NCBI GenBank assembly: GCA_002315815.1
Contig: DCIN01000058.1
Coordinates: 1-23,395, forward strand
Reading direction: 5' to 3'
DNA length: 23,395 bases
Origin: Bacteroidales bacterium UBA1725
Lineage (GTDB): Bacteria > Bacteroidota > Bacteroidia > Bacteroidales > UBA932
In this document: one piece after another, positions 1-7,891 of the stretch
Numbering within the stretch: position 1 is the stretch's first letter
Layout of the letters: the number at the start of each line of letters is the position of its first letter
The notes under the pieces: generated by a model
What the model was told of the DNA's origin: nothing
The model's database searches: none
Seen by the model: only the letters and a program-made list of their open reading frames with translations
Translations under genes and position numbers: made by a program

Positions 1-2
1 AT

Positions 3-76
3 GGCGGGGTAGCTCAGCTGGCTAGAGCGTCGGATTCATAATCCGGAGGTCGTGGGATCATGCCCCACTCCCGCTA
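3..76 (+). tRNA. tRNA-Met (anticodon CAT)
   Basis: A full cloverleaf can be drawn. The acceptor stem is 3-9 with 69-75, discriminator A76. The D-arm starts at 12. The anticodon stem is 30-34 with 42-46 around a 7-nt loop carrying CAT at 37-39. The T-stem is 52-56 with 64-68. CCA is not encoded. The T-loop (57-63) reads ATCATGC instead of the usual TTCRANY, so positions 54 and 58 are not the canonical T and A. Elongator Met is the likely identity. A tRNA-Ile2 with a lysidine-modified CAT anticodon cannot be fully excluded by eye. Confidence 0.93.
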
Positions 77-98
77 CAAAGAGAACATTCTTTAATCG

Positions 99-136
99 AA
101 ATAAACCTTCTGAGATATCTCAGAAGGTTTATTTTT
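99..136. terminator. Bidirectional intrinsic terminator between tRNA-Met and the minus-strand cluster
   Basis: This is a perfect inverted repeat centred between 116 and 117, with arms from 99 and 134 and A/T-rich outer ends. Read on the plus strand it ends in a T-run (132-136) after the tRNA. Read on the minus strand the arm at 99-105 supplies T residues just after the stop codon of the small secreted protein gene (stop at 135-137). One hairpin can therefore end both converging transcripts. Confidence 0.85.
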
Positions 137-659
137 AGAATTCAAATGACAGACTCATTCGCGGAATCACTGTTACCGGCCAAGATTGATTTGGATTTGC
201 ATCGAAATAGTGAGGCATCGTCAGTATATATGTTCCCAGAGTAAGCGTAAGACCTTGTCCTGACTTAAATCCCCAACTCCATCCGATATTCGGCTCAAAT
301 TCAAATGTATTAATACTGTCATCCATTGGTGGATGAACAATTCTTGCATAGCCAGCTTTCATTCCGGCAACAAGAGTGCTCGCTCTCTTGAAACAGTATG
401 CAAGATAGTCTGCGTAGAAATGCACTACTGTGGGATAAGTCGTTCCATCCGGAACAAGATAGAATCCGACTCCGCCACCAAGATAGTGATGCTCGTTGAA
501 CATATATCCGTGAGAGGTGTCAATGCCGTTCCAAATTACAATCATATTGGTGTATGAAACGTTTCCTTTATAACCTCGTTCCCTGAAAGAGGGAATCTGG
601 GAAAAGGCATTGGCACTGATTGCGATAACAAAAACAAGAACTGCTATTATTCTTTTCAT
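135..659 (-). CDS. Small secreted or outer-membrane protein, function unknown
   Basis: I do not recognise a family. From the ATG at 659 the product is 174 aa and opens with a classic signal peptide (MKR, a hydrophobic stretch, then ANAFSQ). A start four codons earlier (671) is possible but puts extra residues before the signal peptide, so 659 is preferred. The mature part is rich in aromatic and glycine residues with short alternating hydrophobic segments and ends in LSFEF. A terminal Phe after alternating hydrophobic residues is typical of small outer-membrane beta-barrels, so a barrel is plausible but unproven. The gene starts about 35 nt after nfnB on the same strand with no promoter-like element between them, so it is probably the last gene of the nfn transcript. 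Its link to Nfn function is unknown. Confidence 0.7.
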   Translation of the reverse strand: MKRIIAVLVFVIAISANAFSQIPSFRERGYKGNVSYTNMIVIWNGIDTSHGYMFNEHHYLGGGVGFYLVPDGTTYPTVVHFYADYLAYCFKRASTLVAGMKAGYARIVHPPMDDSINTFEFEPNIGWSWGFKSGQGLTLTLGTYILTMPHYFDANPNQSWPVTVIPRMSLSFEF

Positions 660-694
660 ATATAAAAACATAATTAATCTGTAAAGGCCGAATC

Positions 695-2062
695 TCAGAT
701 TGTCTTCAGATAATTATCGATTGCCTGTGCCGCCCTGCGTCCTGCTCCCATAGCAAGAATCACGGTTGCTGCACCGCTGACTGCATCCCCTCCGGCAAAT
801 ACTCCGGGCCTTGAAGTTGCACCGTCTTCAGAAGCCACGATACAACCCTTGCGATTGGCCTCCAGACCGTCAGTGGTTGAGGTGATAAGCGGATTGGGCG
901 ATGTGCCGAGAGCCATTATCACCGTATCAGCAGGAATCTCGAATTCTGACCCGGGAACGGGAACAGGAGAACGTCTGCCGCTCTGGTCCGGTTCACCGAG
1001 TTCCATTCTGATGCACTTGACGGCTGTGACATTTCCCTTGTCATCTCCAAGTATCTCCACGGGATTCGTGAGCATCCTGAACTCGATTCCCTCCTGTGAT
1101 GCGTGATGCACCTCCTCCTTTCTGGCAGGAAGTTCCGCCTCTGTACGCCTGTACACTATCGAAGTTTCTGCACCGAGCCTGAGGGCAGTTCTGGCGGCAT
1201 CCATAGCTACGTTGCCGCCTCCGACCACAATACAACGCCCGCCGGTGCGGACAGGAGTGTCATAGTCTTCTCTGAAAGCTTGCATCAGGTTGTTTCTGGT
1301 GAGGAATTCATTGGCGGAGCAGACTCCGTTCAGATTCTCTCCAGGAATCCCCATAAATCTGGGAAGACCCGCTCCAGTACCAATGAATACGGCGCTGAAA
1401 CCTTCGTTTTCAAACAGCTGGTCTATGGTAAGGGTGCGGCCTATAACCACATCGGTTTCTATTTTGACTCCCAGAGAACGTATTTTGCCCAGTTCACGCT
1501 CAAGTACGCTGTCCTTGGGAAGGCGGAATTCGGGAATGCCGTAACGGAGCACACCGCCTGCCTTGTGTAGGGCCTCGAAGATAGTGACATCATAACCCAT
1601 CTTGGCAAGGTCACCTCCGCAGGCCAGACCGGCAGGGCCTGAACCCACTATGGCAACTTTCTTCCCTTTAGCCTTGGTTTCACATTGCTTTTGTTCGCAG
1701 TAATCCGCCACGAATCTCTCAAGTTTGCCTATTGCAACGCTCTCTCCCTTGATTCCAAGCACACAGCTTCCTTCGCACTGGGTTTCCTGAGGGCATACTC
1801 TACCGCAGATTGCAGGCAGAGACGAATCTCTGGCTATTACCGAAGCCGCCTCGTCGAACCGACCATCCTTCACGGCTGCAATGAACCCGGGGATGTCTAT
1901 CCCTACAGGGCAAGCTCCAACACAATGTGGATTCTTGCAGTGAAGGCATCTCGAAGCCTCCTCCATAGCCTCCTCGGGTTTATAACCCAGACATACTTCT
2001 TCAAAATTGTGACTGCGGACCTTGGGATCCTGCTCGGCTGCCTGTATTCTTGGTTTCATCAT
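695..2062 (-). CDS. nfnB: NfnB, large subunit of NADH-dependent ferredoxin:NADP oxidoreductase (GltA-like flavoprotein)
   Basis: This 455-aa flavoprotein belongs to the glutamate synthase small-subunit (GltD/GltA) family. The N-terminal domain has two [4Fe-4S] cysteine sets: C39, C42, C47, C51 and C86, C90, C96, C100. An FAD-binding GSGPAG lies at 140-145, a second dinucleotide fold GGGNVAMD at 281-288, and a closing GGDAVSGAATV motif near 425-434. Automatic pipelines often call this gltA, NADPH-dependent glutamate synthase. No glutamate synthase large subunit is nearby, and the gene overlaps nfnA by ATGA (2059-2062). That pairing is the known NfnAB arrangement, in which the enzyme couples NADH and reduced ferredoxin oxidation to NADP+ reduction by flavin-based bifurcation in the cytoplasm. 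Translational coupling fits equal subunit amounts. A second ATG directly follows the first. Confidence 0.9.
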   Translation of the reverse strand: MMKPRIQAAEQDPKVRSHNFEEVCLGYKPEEAMEEASRCLHCKNPHCVGACPVGIDIPGFIAAVKDGRFDEAASVIARDSSLPAICGRVCPQETQCEGSCVLGIKGESVAIGKLERFVADYCEQKQCETKAKGKKVAIVGSGPAGLACGGDLAKMGYDVTIFEALHKAGGVLRYGIPEFRLPKDSVLERELGKIRSLGVKIETDVVIGRTLTIDQLFENEGFSAVFIGTGAGLPRFMGIPGENLNGVCSANEFLTRNNLMQAFREDYDTPVRTGGRCIVVGGGNVAMDAARTALRLGAETSIVYRRTEAELPARKEEVHHASQEGIEFRMLTNPVEILGDDKGNVTAVKCIRMELGEPDQSGRRSPVPVPGSEFEIPADTVIMALGTSPNPLITSTTDGLEANRKGCIVASEDGATSRPGVFAGGDAVSGAATVILAMGAGRRAAQAIDNYLKTI

Positions 2063-2919
2063 CTGCCCCTCCCTATTTTACAAACGTGCTTTTCCATAGC
2101 CTCTTTCTCTTCGACCGCATACTGTTTCTGACGTCTGATGGCCTCGTCGAAATCGACCAGATATCCGTCAAATTCGGGACCTTCAACACAGGCGAAACGG
2201 ATTTTTCCTCCGACACTCACCCTGCAGGCTCCGCACATTCCAGTGCCGTCCACCATAAGCATATTGAGACTCACGGTGATGGGAAGTCCGAGCTCCTTTG
2301 CGGTAAGGCTTGCAAACTTCATCATAACCATAGGCCCGATGGCAACGACCATCGTGAATTTGACACCCTCCGAAACCAGTTCCTTGAGCTTTGCGGTGAC
2401 CAGACCGTGGAATCCCTTTGATCCGTCATCGGTGCAGATGTAAAGATTGTCACACACCCGGGCCATCTCTTCGGTATAAATCAGAAGATTCTCCGACCTG
2501 GCTCCGATGATGACATCCACCTTGGCCCCGTGTTCCTTGAGCCATTTCGCCTGAGGATACACCGGTGCAGTGCCGACACCTCCCGCAAGAAAGACATAGT
2601 GCTCAGCGGCGTAGCGTTCCTGAGAGAATGAAACGAATTCCGATTCCAATCCGAGAGGACCCACAACATCGGCGAAACAGTCTCTTTCTGCCTTGTCATT
2701 GATTTTGGCAGAAGATACTCCGATGGATTGGGTTACTATGGTGACAGTCCCCTTTTCGGAATCAAAATCGCTGATGGTGAGAGGGATTCTCTCTCCCTTC
2801 TCGTCCGGGCGGACAATGAGGAACTGCCCTGGCTTCGCCGCCCGCGCGACCAGTGGTGCCGACACTACCATCCTGCATACGGACGGAGTCAGCATTTCTT
2901 TCTTAAGAATCTCAAACAT
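2059..2919 (-). CDS. nfnA: NfnA, small FAD/[2Fe-2S] subunit of NADH-dependent ferredoxin:NADP oxidoreductase
   Basis: This 286-aa protein is of the ferredoxin-NADP reductase/dihydroorotate dehydrogenase electron-transfer (PyrK/SudB-like) type. An FAD-binding domain covers about residues 1-100. An NAD-binding domain follows from LAGGVGTAPVYP (111-122). A C-terminal [2Fe-2S] site has D224, C229, C232 and C244. The D-x4-C-x2-C-x11-C spacing matches the unusual Asp-plus-three-Cys ligand set described for NfnA and separates it from four-Cys relatives. The gene overlaps nfnB by 4 nt. It starts 27 nt after the glycosyltransferase stop, so it is probably read from the promoter of that gene, though an unrecognised promoter in the AT-rich gap is possible. 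Alternative names in databases are sulfide dehydrogenase subunit or GltB-like. Confidence 0.9.
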   Translation of the reverse strand: MFEILKKEMLTPSVCRMVVSAPLVARAAKPGQFLIVRPDEKGERIPLTISDFDSEKGTVTIVTQSIGVSSAKINDKAERDCFADVVGPLGLESEFVSFSQERYAAEHYVFLAGGVGTAPVYPQAKWLKEHGAKVDVIIGARSENLLIYTEEMARVCDNLYICTDDGSKGFHGLVTAKLKELVSEGVKFTMVVAIGPMVMMKFASLTAKELGLPITVSLNMLMVDGTGMCGACRVSVGGKIRFACVEGPEFDGYLVDFDEAIRRQKQYAVEEKEAMEKHVCKIGRGR

Positions 2920-2946
2920 AGTTACTTAATAAAAAGAATACGGGCA

Positions 2947-4113
2947 TCAGCCTATGGCATCCCGGTACATTTGAATAAGTTCAAGTGTGCAACGTTTCTG
3001 GTCGTAACGGGAAACTGAATCCTTGTAAGCAGCACTCATTCTGTCCCTCTCTTCCGGATGCTCAATCCACCAGTCTATCCTGGAAGCCAGAGCCTTGGCA
3101 TCGAATACCGGGAATGTGCTGCGTGAATCCAAAGCGAACTGGGATGTGGCGGAAAGTGGGCCTTCGGCAATGATGGGAACAACGCCGTACCTCAACGCCT
3201 CCACGCAGGACAGCCCCTCGACCTCAACCCACGCGCAGTGAATGTACAGATACGCCTTCACGGTCAATTGCGCCAGACCTTCCTTGTCATAGAATCCGAA
3301 ATGCGGCCTGTATCTCAGCACTCCGTCTGCCACCAGTCTGTCGGAAATTTTCTTGTATTTCTTCAAATATGGTCCATTGCCTGCAAATTCGAGCTGAATT
3401 TCTGAGGCATGTGCCGAATATCTCATTGCATCCAGAAGAGTCTTCTGGCTCTTCTCGTTGCTTAAACGTCCGATACACAGTATCCTGTATGGAGGATTGG
3501 ATGCGGAAGCCTCAGAAGACGGGACTTGTGCGGAAACCGGAACGGGGATGGAAACTGGAAAGTCGATTCCGTTGGAAACCACCCGCAGCTCCGACTTGAA
3601 GCCATATTGCTCCAGATGTTTCTTCACCAATTCGGTAGGGCATTGAATATGAGTGCACTTATCGAACACCCAGTCTCGCCACGCATACAGTATGAGGTCG
3701 GAGATGAATTTGATTTTCGCTATTCCCAGATTGGCTGTTATATTCTCGGGAAAAAGATGGAATGTGCCGACAACCGGCTTTCCAAGCTTGCGGGCTATTT
3801 TCAGAGCATATATCTGAAGAGGGAAAGCTTCCTCAATATGAACTATGTCAGCCCAAGATATCGCCTCGGTCACTTCTTTCTTGTTAAAACGGGCGAAACG
3901 GAATCCATTGGCGTAAATCAGAGGCTCAAAAAATGGAAAAGTGAAATGTCTGAGAGGGTAATCAGGTTGGTCACCGTCTGAATCGGCGTTATCCGCTGCC
4001 ATAAGTCTTGCTTCGATTCCGTTTTCGCGCAATCTCGAAAGGACAGACTGAATAGCGGTACAGAGTCCGTTGCCTTTCACAAATGCGTTATTGCATAAAA
4101 TAAGTACTTTCAT
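2947..4113 (-). CDS. Family 4-type (GT-B fold) glycosyltransferase
   Basis: The 388-aa protein has the two Rossmann-like halves of a GT-B glycosyltransferase. The N-terminal acceptor half begins MKVLILCNN with a Gly-rich loop near residues 13-17. The C-terminal half starts at RILCIGRLSNEK (210-221) and carries the sugar-nucleotide binding E-x7-E pair E297/E305 followed by EALRYGVVPI. No signal peptide or membrane segment is visible, so it should act at the cytoplasmic face. Residues about 184-208 are an unusually Pro/Ser/Val-rich linker between the halves. The donor and acceptor cannot be read from sequence. The gene is first in a tight minus-strand run with nfnA, nfnB and a small secreted protein, has its own -7 element, and is not in a polysaccharide gene cluster here. 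Confidence 0.85.
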   Translation of the reverse strand: MKVLILCNNAFVKGNGLCTAIQSVLSRLRENGIEARLMAADNADSDGDQPDYPLRHFTFPFFEPLIYANGFRFARFNKKEVTEAISWADIVHIEEAFPLQIYALKIARKLGKPVVGTFHLFPENITANLGIAKIKFISDLILYAWRDWVFDKCTHIQCPTELVKKHLEQYGFKSELRVVSNGIDFPVSIPVPVSAQVPSSEASASNPPYRILCIGRLSNEKSQKTLLDAMRYSAHASEIQLEFAGNGPYLKKYKKISDRLVADGVLRYRPHFGFYDKEGLAQLTVKAYLYIHCAWVEVEGLSCVEALRYGVVPIIAEGPLSATSQFALDSRSTFPVFDAKALASRIDWWIEHPEERDRMSAAYKDSVSRYDQKRCTLELIQMYRDAIG

Positions 4114-4129
4114 ATCTCATTGAATCCTG

Positions 4130-4137
4130 CAAATTTA
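4130..4137 (-). promoter_or_regulatory. Bacteroidetes -7 element for the glycosyltransferase-nfnAB run
   Basis: On the minus strand this reads TAAATTTG, an exact match to TAnnTTTG, 16 nt before the ATG at 4113. No clear TTTG -33 element is seen at the expected 19-21 nt upstream. The leader would be only about 10 nt. Confidence 0.6.
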
Positions 4138-4146
4138 GCAAAAATA

Positions 4147-5709
4147 TTATTGCATATTTACATCATACTTGTCGAAATCGTACTCCATTGTAGCTTGATG
4201 GAAATAATCGGCAAAGAACCTGACATTCTTCTGAAAGAAACTGCGTCCGTGAACGGGTCCTTTGATGCTGTTGAGAAAGGCGTCCGGCAGCACTCCGTCA
4301 GCCAACAACATACGCGAGAGCGGATAAGGTACACAGGTTCGATTGACTATCAAATCCAGAGCCTTTTCTTTCGCTGCTTGTTTGTCATAACACGGATTGG
4401 TCTTGGATGCAATGCATACCCCAATTTCCGGAATCGTAATAAACCCATTGGACGGTGTGACGAACAGGAGAAAATTCTTTCCATTTCTTATCTCAGGAGG
4501 AAAATTCTTTTCGTTTGGGCCCGATTCTTTGAACAATTTGTTATGGAAATCGGTAAGACTCTCCATATCGGGAACAACGATATAGCGCTTCCCTCCTGTC
4601 AATTTCATAAAGTCATCATACATATCCTGCTGAGAATTCCTCAGCTCAAGGTTATTCCTGTCCTTCTCAACTTTCGCCTTCCCTTCCGCGGTATAATCTC
4701 CACTCACCATCACACCACAAAGGCAATTCTTTCCGTTGAATTTCAGAACCTGACAAGTTATCAAAGTCTTGTCAGGCACATAGTCCGACTTTTTCATAGC
4801 CTCCAGATTCATAGAATACGAATCGAGGACTATCTCCCTGTCATTATACAGATTGCGCAACAACATATCGTCTCCCCTGAATCCAAGGAACAGCCAAGGT
4901 TCCATCTGTGTGTATTCTATAGTCTCGAACGCATCGTCCCTTTCTGAAACACCACGTATACGGGACAGGAAATGAGGAGCACTGAGTGACAGGATATTCT
5001 CTTTACTGATTATCGAAATCATCGATGATATTCCGTAATCCATCTCCGGACGTTTCATATCCTTGTCTTTTCGAGCCTTCTTCCGCGATTCACAGATTGT
5101 CGCTCTTGTCCTGTGCCCTATATAACTTCTGTATGACAACCAGGATATCAATTCCCTTGCGAGCCAAAGATTGTCGGATGCCTCCGGATTGTGGACATAA
5201 TCATAAAGCCTGTCGTTTTGCGGCGCAATATCATATTCGTCAAACAAAAAATCGTACAGATTCCACGCCAGTTTCTGGAGATAAGGATTCTCGGGATTCA
5301 CGATTTTCCCCTCCTTTTCTCTTGCGGACTGAGCCAAATCCCATACAAGCAGCATAAGATCTTCGGGATTGACAATGCCACGCTCGTACTTACGGACATC
5401 ATAGAATGGCAGGACGGTTCCGTATCGGGCCAGACACTCGTCGCCCACAACTCTCCATATACCAAGGTCCGAACATATATCCTCAAACCATCCGGTAATA
5501 CAGATTGCGGCGTGCAGGATATCTTCCCGCTTTTCTCCGAATACTGTCCCGAACTCCGAACTCTGAATGATGGCCGCAACCCTGTTCGCGACCGAAACAT
5601 AATAGCTGTCAATCGCATCTGAGAATGAATAGGGTTTGGTTTGAAGCCAGTCGTTGGGGAAAATCTTTCCTTTGGAGAACGTGAAATTTTGAATGCTTAA
5701 ATCTTTCAT
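4147..5709 (-). CDS. DUF3843-like protein of unknown function
   Basis: The product is 520 aa from the ATG at 5709. A longer reading to 5799 exists but would overlap the clpB end by 56 nt and lies upstream of the -7 element at 5735-5742, so 5709 is preferred. The N-terminal half, with the pattern FPNDWLQTKPY...DSYYVSVANRV near residues 17-40 and FEDI...LPFYD further on, resembles the Bacteroidetes family DUF3843 as I recall it. That assignment is from memory, not a search. No signal peptide or membrane segment is visible; a cytoplasmic location is inferred. A basic stretch (SRKKARKDKDMKRPE) lies near the middle. The C-terminal third is globular with no motif I can name. Its neighbours (ClpB upstream, a glycosyltransferase downstream) give no functional hint. 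Confidence 0.75.
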   Translation of the reverse strand: MKDLSIQNFTFSKGKIFPNDWLQTKPYSFSDAIDSYYVSVANRVAAIIQSSEFGTVFGEKREDILHAAICITGWFEDICSDLGIWRVVGDECLARYGTVLPFYDVRKYERGIVNPEDLMLLVWDLAQSAREKEGKIVNPENPYLQKLAWNLYDFLFDEYDIAPQNDRLYDYVHNPEASDNLWLARELISWLSYRSYIGHRTRATICESRKKARKDKDMKRPEMDYGISSMISIISKENILSLSAPHFLSRIRGVSERDDAFETIEYTQMEPWLFLGFRGDDMLLRNLYNDREIVLDSYSMNLEAMKKSDYVPDKTLITCQVLKFNGKNCLCGVMVSGDYTAEGKAKVEKDRNNLELRNSQQDMYDDFMKLTGGKRYIVVPDMESLTDFHNKLFKESGPNEKNFPPEIRNGKNFLLFVTPSNGFITIPEIGVCIASKTNPCYDKQAAKEKALDLIVNRTCVPYPLSRMLLADGVLPDAFLNSIKGPVHGRSFFQKNVRFFADYFHQATMEYDFDKYDVNMQ

Positions 5710-5734
5710 CTTCCGCTGAATAAAACAAGAGGCG

Positions 5735-5742
5735 CAAAGATA
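5735..5742 (-). promoter_or_regulatory. Bacteroidetes -7 element for the DUF3843-like gene
   Basis: The minus strand reads TATCTTTG (TAnnTTTG), placed just after the clpB stop codon (5744-5746) and 25 nt before the ATG at 5709. No good -33 element is visible. The position supports both a separate transcript for this gene and the choice of the shorter start. Confidence 0.6.
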
Positions 5743-5743
5743 G

Positions 5744-7804
5744 TCATTTTCCTGAACTGTTTCGGAGCACGACAGCGTCTGCGACACAATCCGCCACAAT
5801 ACCGGAATTCTTGTGGATGTGTCCCTCCAGTATCTCTCTGGCCAAAAGGTTAATCAGTTCTCTCTGAATGAGTCTTTTGACCGGACGGGCTCCGAATTCG
5901 GGGTCATAGCCGTTCTTTACCATATATTCCTCAAAGGAAGAAGTATAATCCAATTCCACATTGTCCTCTTCGAGTTTCTTCTCCAGAATTGCCATCTGGA
6001 TTCGTACTATTCCGCGAATATCCTCCCTGTTCAGGGGGTCGAAGACCACAATTTCATCTATCCTGTTTATGAACTCCGGTCTCATCCTCAAGCGAAGTTC
6101 CTCCTCCCTGAGATTGGAAGTCATTATGAGTATGGTGTTTCTGAAATCCACAGTGCGTCCCTTGTTGTCGGTGAGGCGTCCGTCGTCAAGTACTTGAAGG
6201 AGGATGTTGAACACATCTGGATGTGCTTTCTCTATCTCGTCCAGAAGAATGACGGAGTAGGGCTTGCGTCTCACGGCCTCCGTGAGCTGTCCCCCTTCGT
6301 CGTAACCTACATATCCCGGAGGGGCCCCCACAAGACGGCTGACGGTGTGACTCTCCTGATATTCGCTCATATCTATCCGCGTCATCATAGTCTCATCATT
6401 GAAAAGGAATTCCGCAAGGGCTTTGGCGAGTTCCGTCTTGCCTACTCCCGTAGTGCCGAGAAAGAGAAAACTGCCTATTGGCCTGTGCTCATTGCTCAGT
6501 CCGGCACGGGAACGCCTCACCGCATCGGAAACAGCGGAAATGGCCTTGTCCTGACCCACTATCCTGCGGTGAAGTTCCTCCTCCATTCTCAGGAGCTTGT
6601 CCTTCTCGCTCTCAAGCATTCTCTGCACGGGTATTCCGGTCCAGCGGGCCACAATCTCAGCAATGTCTGCCGGGGAGACGGATTCGGTGATGATGGGGTC
6701 CTTGACGGAGGCCTGCTCGCGAATAAGTTCATCTATTCTGGATTGTACGGCAGCCATCCTGCCATAACGCAGTTCTGCTACCTTGCCGTAGTCTCCTCCT
6801 CTTTCCGCAATGGTGGCTTCCCGTTTAAGGTCCTCCATTTCCTGACGGCAGTTGTTGAGTTGGGTGACTATGCCTTTCTCCTGATCCCAGCGTCTGGTGA
6901 GAGCATCTCTTTCCTCCTTGGCCTGTGCGAGTTCCGAATCAATCTTCTCACTCTTGAGCGTATTGCCATCCCTCTTGATGGCCTCCTTCTCTATCTCCAG
7001 CTGACGTATTCTGGAATTGAGGTCGTCTATGGGTTCGGGGACGGAATTCATCTCAAGACGTAGTTTGCTGGCGGCCTCATCCACGAGGTCTATGGCCTTG
7101 TCGGGCAGAAAACGGTTGTTGATATAACGGTGACTGAGATTTACGGCCGCTATCAGCGCATCATCCTCGATACTCACACGGTGGTGGTTCTCATATTTTT
7201 CCTTGAGCCCGCGCAATATGGCTATGGATTCGGCCGGAGAGGGTTCGTCCACCATCACTTTCTGGAAACGCCGCTCAAGAGCTTTGTCCTGCTCGAAGTA
7301 TTTCTGATACTCGTCCAGAGTGGTGGAGCCAATGGTGCGGAGCTCGCCCCGGGCCAGAGCCGGCTTGAGTATATTGGAGGCATCCATAGCTCCGCTCCCG
7401 CGACCGGCCCCTACAAGCGTATGTATTTCGTCTATAAAAAGTATTATCTCTCCGTCAGATTCGACTACTTCCTTAACCACTCCCTTGAGCCTCTCCTCAA
7501 ATTCGCCCTGATACTTGGCCCCTGCTATCAGCGCACCCATATCCAGACTGAACACCTTGCGGTCCTTAAGATTCGAGGGAACCTGACCGTTCACTATCCT
7601 TGTCGCAATTCCTTCGGAGATGGCCGTCTTGCCAACTCCCGGCTCACCCACAAGTATGGGATTGTTCTTGGTCCTTCGGCTGAGGATCTGGAGCACCCTG
7701 CGTATTTCCTCGTCACGGCCTATCACCGGATCAAGTCTGCCCTTTGAAGCCGCCTCGTTGAGATCGAGAGCGAACTTGCTCAGAAATTCATATTTGTTTT
7801 CCAT
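5744..7804 (-). CDS. clpB: ClpB-type AAA+ disaggregase lacking the N-terminal domain
   Basis: This 686-aa protein aligns by eye to ClpB from just before its first ATPase domain. D1 has Walker A GEPGVGKT (53-60), Walker B ILFIDE (121-126), pore tyrosine Y98 and arginine fingers R178/R179. A ClpB-type coiled-coil M-domain spans about 258-375. D2 has Walker A GTTGVGKT (450-457), Walker B VILLDE (518-523), pore loop GYVG (497-500), sensor 1 N564, arginine finger R575 and sensor 2 GAR (638-640). There is no IGF/L ClpP-binding loop; with the M-domain this favours a DnaK-linked disaggregase over ClpA/ClpC. Two differences stand out. The usual N-domain of about 145 residues is absent, and upstream is only an 83-nt gap before pheS. 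About 20 residues are also missing between sensor 1 and the D2 arginine finger. No CIRCE-type heat-shock operator is seen. Confidence 0.92.
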   Translation of the reverse strand: MENKYEFLSKFALDLNEAASKGRLDPVIGRDEEIRRVLQILSRRTKNNPILVGEPGVGKTAISEGIATRIVNGQVPSNLKDRKVFSLDMGALIAGAKYQGEFEERLKGVVKEVVESDGEIILFIDEIHTLVGAGRGSGAMDASNILKPALARGELRTIGSTTLDEYQKYFEQDKALERRFQKVMVDEPSPAESIAILRGLKEKYENHHRVSIEDDALIAAVNLSHRYINNRFLPDKAIDLVDEAASKLRLEMNSVPEPIDDLNSRIRQLEIEKEAIKRDGNTLKSEKIDSELAQAKEERDALTRRWDQEKGIVTQLNNCRQEMEDLKREATIAERGGDYGKVAELRYGRMAAVQSRIDELIREQASVKDPIITESVSPADIAEIVARWTGIPVQRMLESEKDKLLRMEEELHRRIVGQDKAISAVSDAVRRSRAGLSNEHRPIGSFLFLGTTGVGKTELAKALAEFLFNDETMMTRIDMSEYQESHTVSRLVGAPPGYVGYDEGGQLTEAVRRKPYSVILLDEIEKAHPDVFNILLQVLDDGRLTDNKGRTVDFRNTILIMTSNLREEELRLRMRPEFINRIDEIVVFDPLNREDIRGIVRIQMAILEKKLEEDNVELDYTSSFEEYMVKNGYDPEFGARPVKRLIQRELINLLAREILEGHIHKNSGIVADCVADAVVLRNSSGK

Positions 7805-7830
7805 AATTCATCAGGTCCCGGGGAAAAGGT

Positions 7831-7863
7831 GAACGCCCGGCCGGGACTGACGGTCGGGCGTTC
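7831..7863 (-). terminator. Hairpin between pheS and clpB, likely terminator or attenuator
   Basis: A 12-bp GC-rich stem (arms 7831-7842 and 7852-7863, 9-nt loop) lies 24 nt after the pheS stop codon. On the minus strand it is followed by ACCTTTTCC, a short U-run, so termination may be partial and clpB could receive readthrough. I see no TAnnTTTG element between this hairpin and the clpB ATG at 7804. Confidence 0.6.
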
Positions 7864-7876
7864 AACTTATGTTCCA

Positions 7877-7891
7877 CTGACAAAATGTCAG
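7877..7891 (-). repeat. Small inverted repeat over the pheS stop codon
   Basis: A 6-bp inverted repeat with a 3-nt spacer (CTGACA-AAA-TGTCAG) covers the pheS stop codon (7888-7890). It can fold as a small hairpin at the 3' end of the pheS mRNA, just ahead of the stronger hairpin at 7831-7863. Its role, if any, is unknown. Confidence 0.4.

Noticed and set aside
695..2062. Annotation as glutamate synthase small subunit
   Set aside because: No large subunit nearby, and the partner has the NfnA ligand pattern; Nfn is the better reading.
4120..4947. A 275-codon plus-strand frame opposite the DUF3843-like gene
   Set aside because: No signal, domain or promoter; the minus-strand gene with its -7 element explains the region.
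5813..7063. A 416-codon open frame on the plus strand opposite clpB
   Set aside because: It is antisense to conserved ClpB motifs, has no recognisable domain or promoter, and its composition is that of a shadow frame.
7805..7887. A CIRCE or other heat-shock operator upstream of clpB
   Set aside because: The gap holds only a terminator-like hairpin and a small dyad; no TTAGCACTC-type repeat is present.
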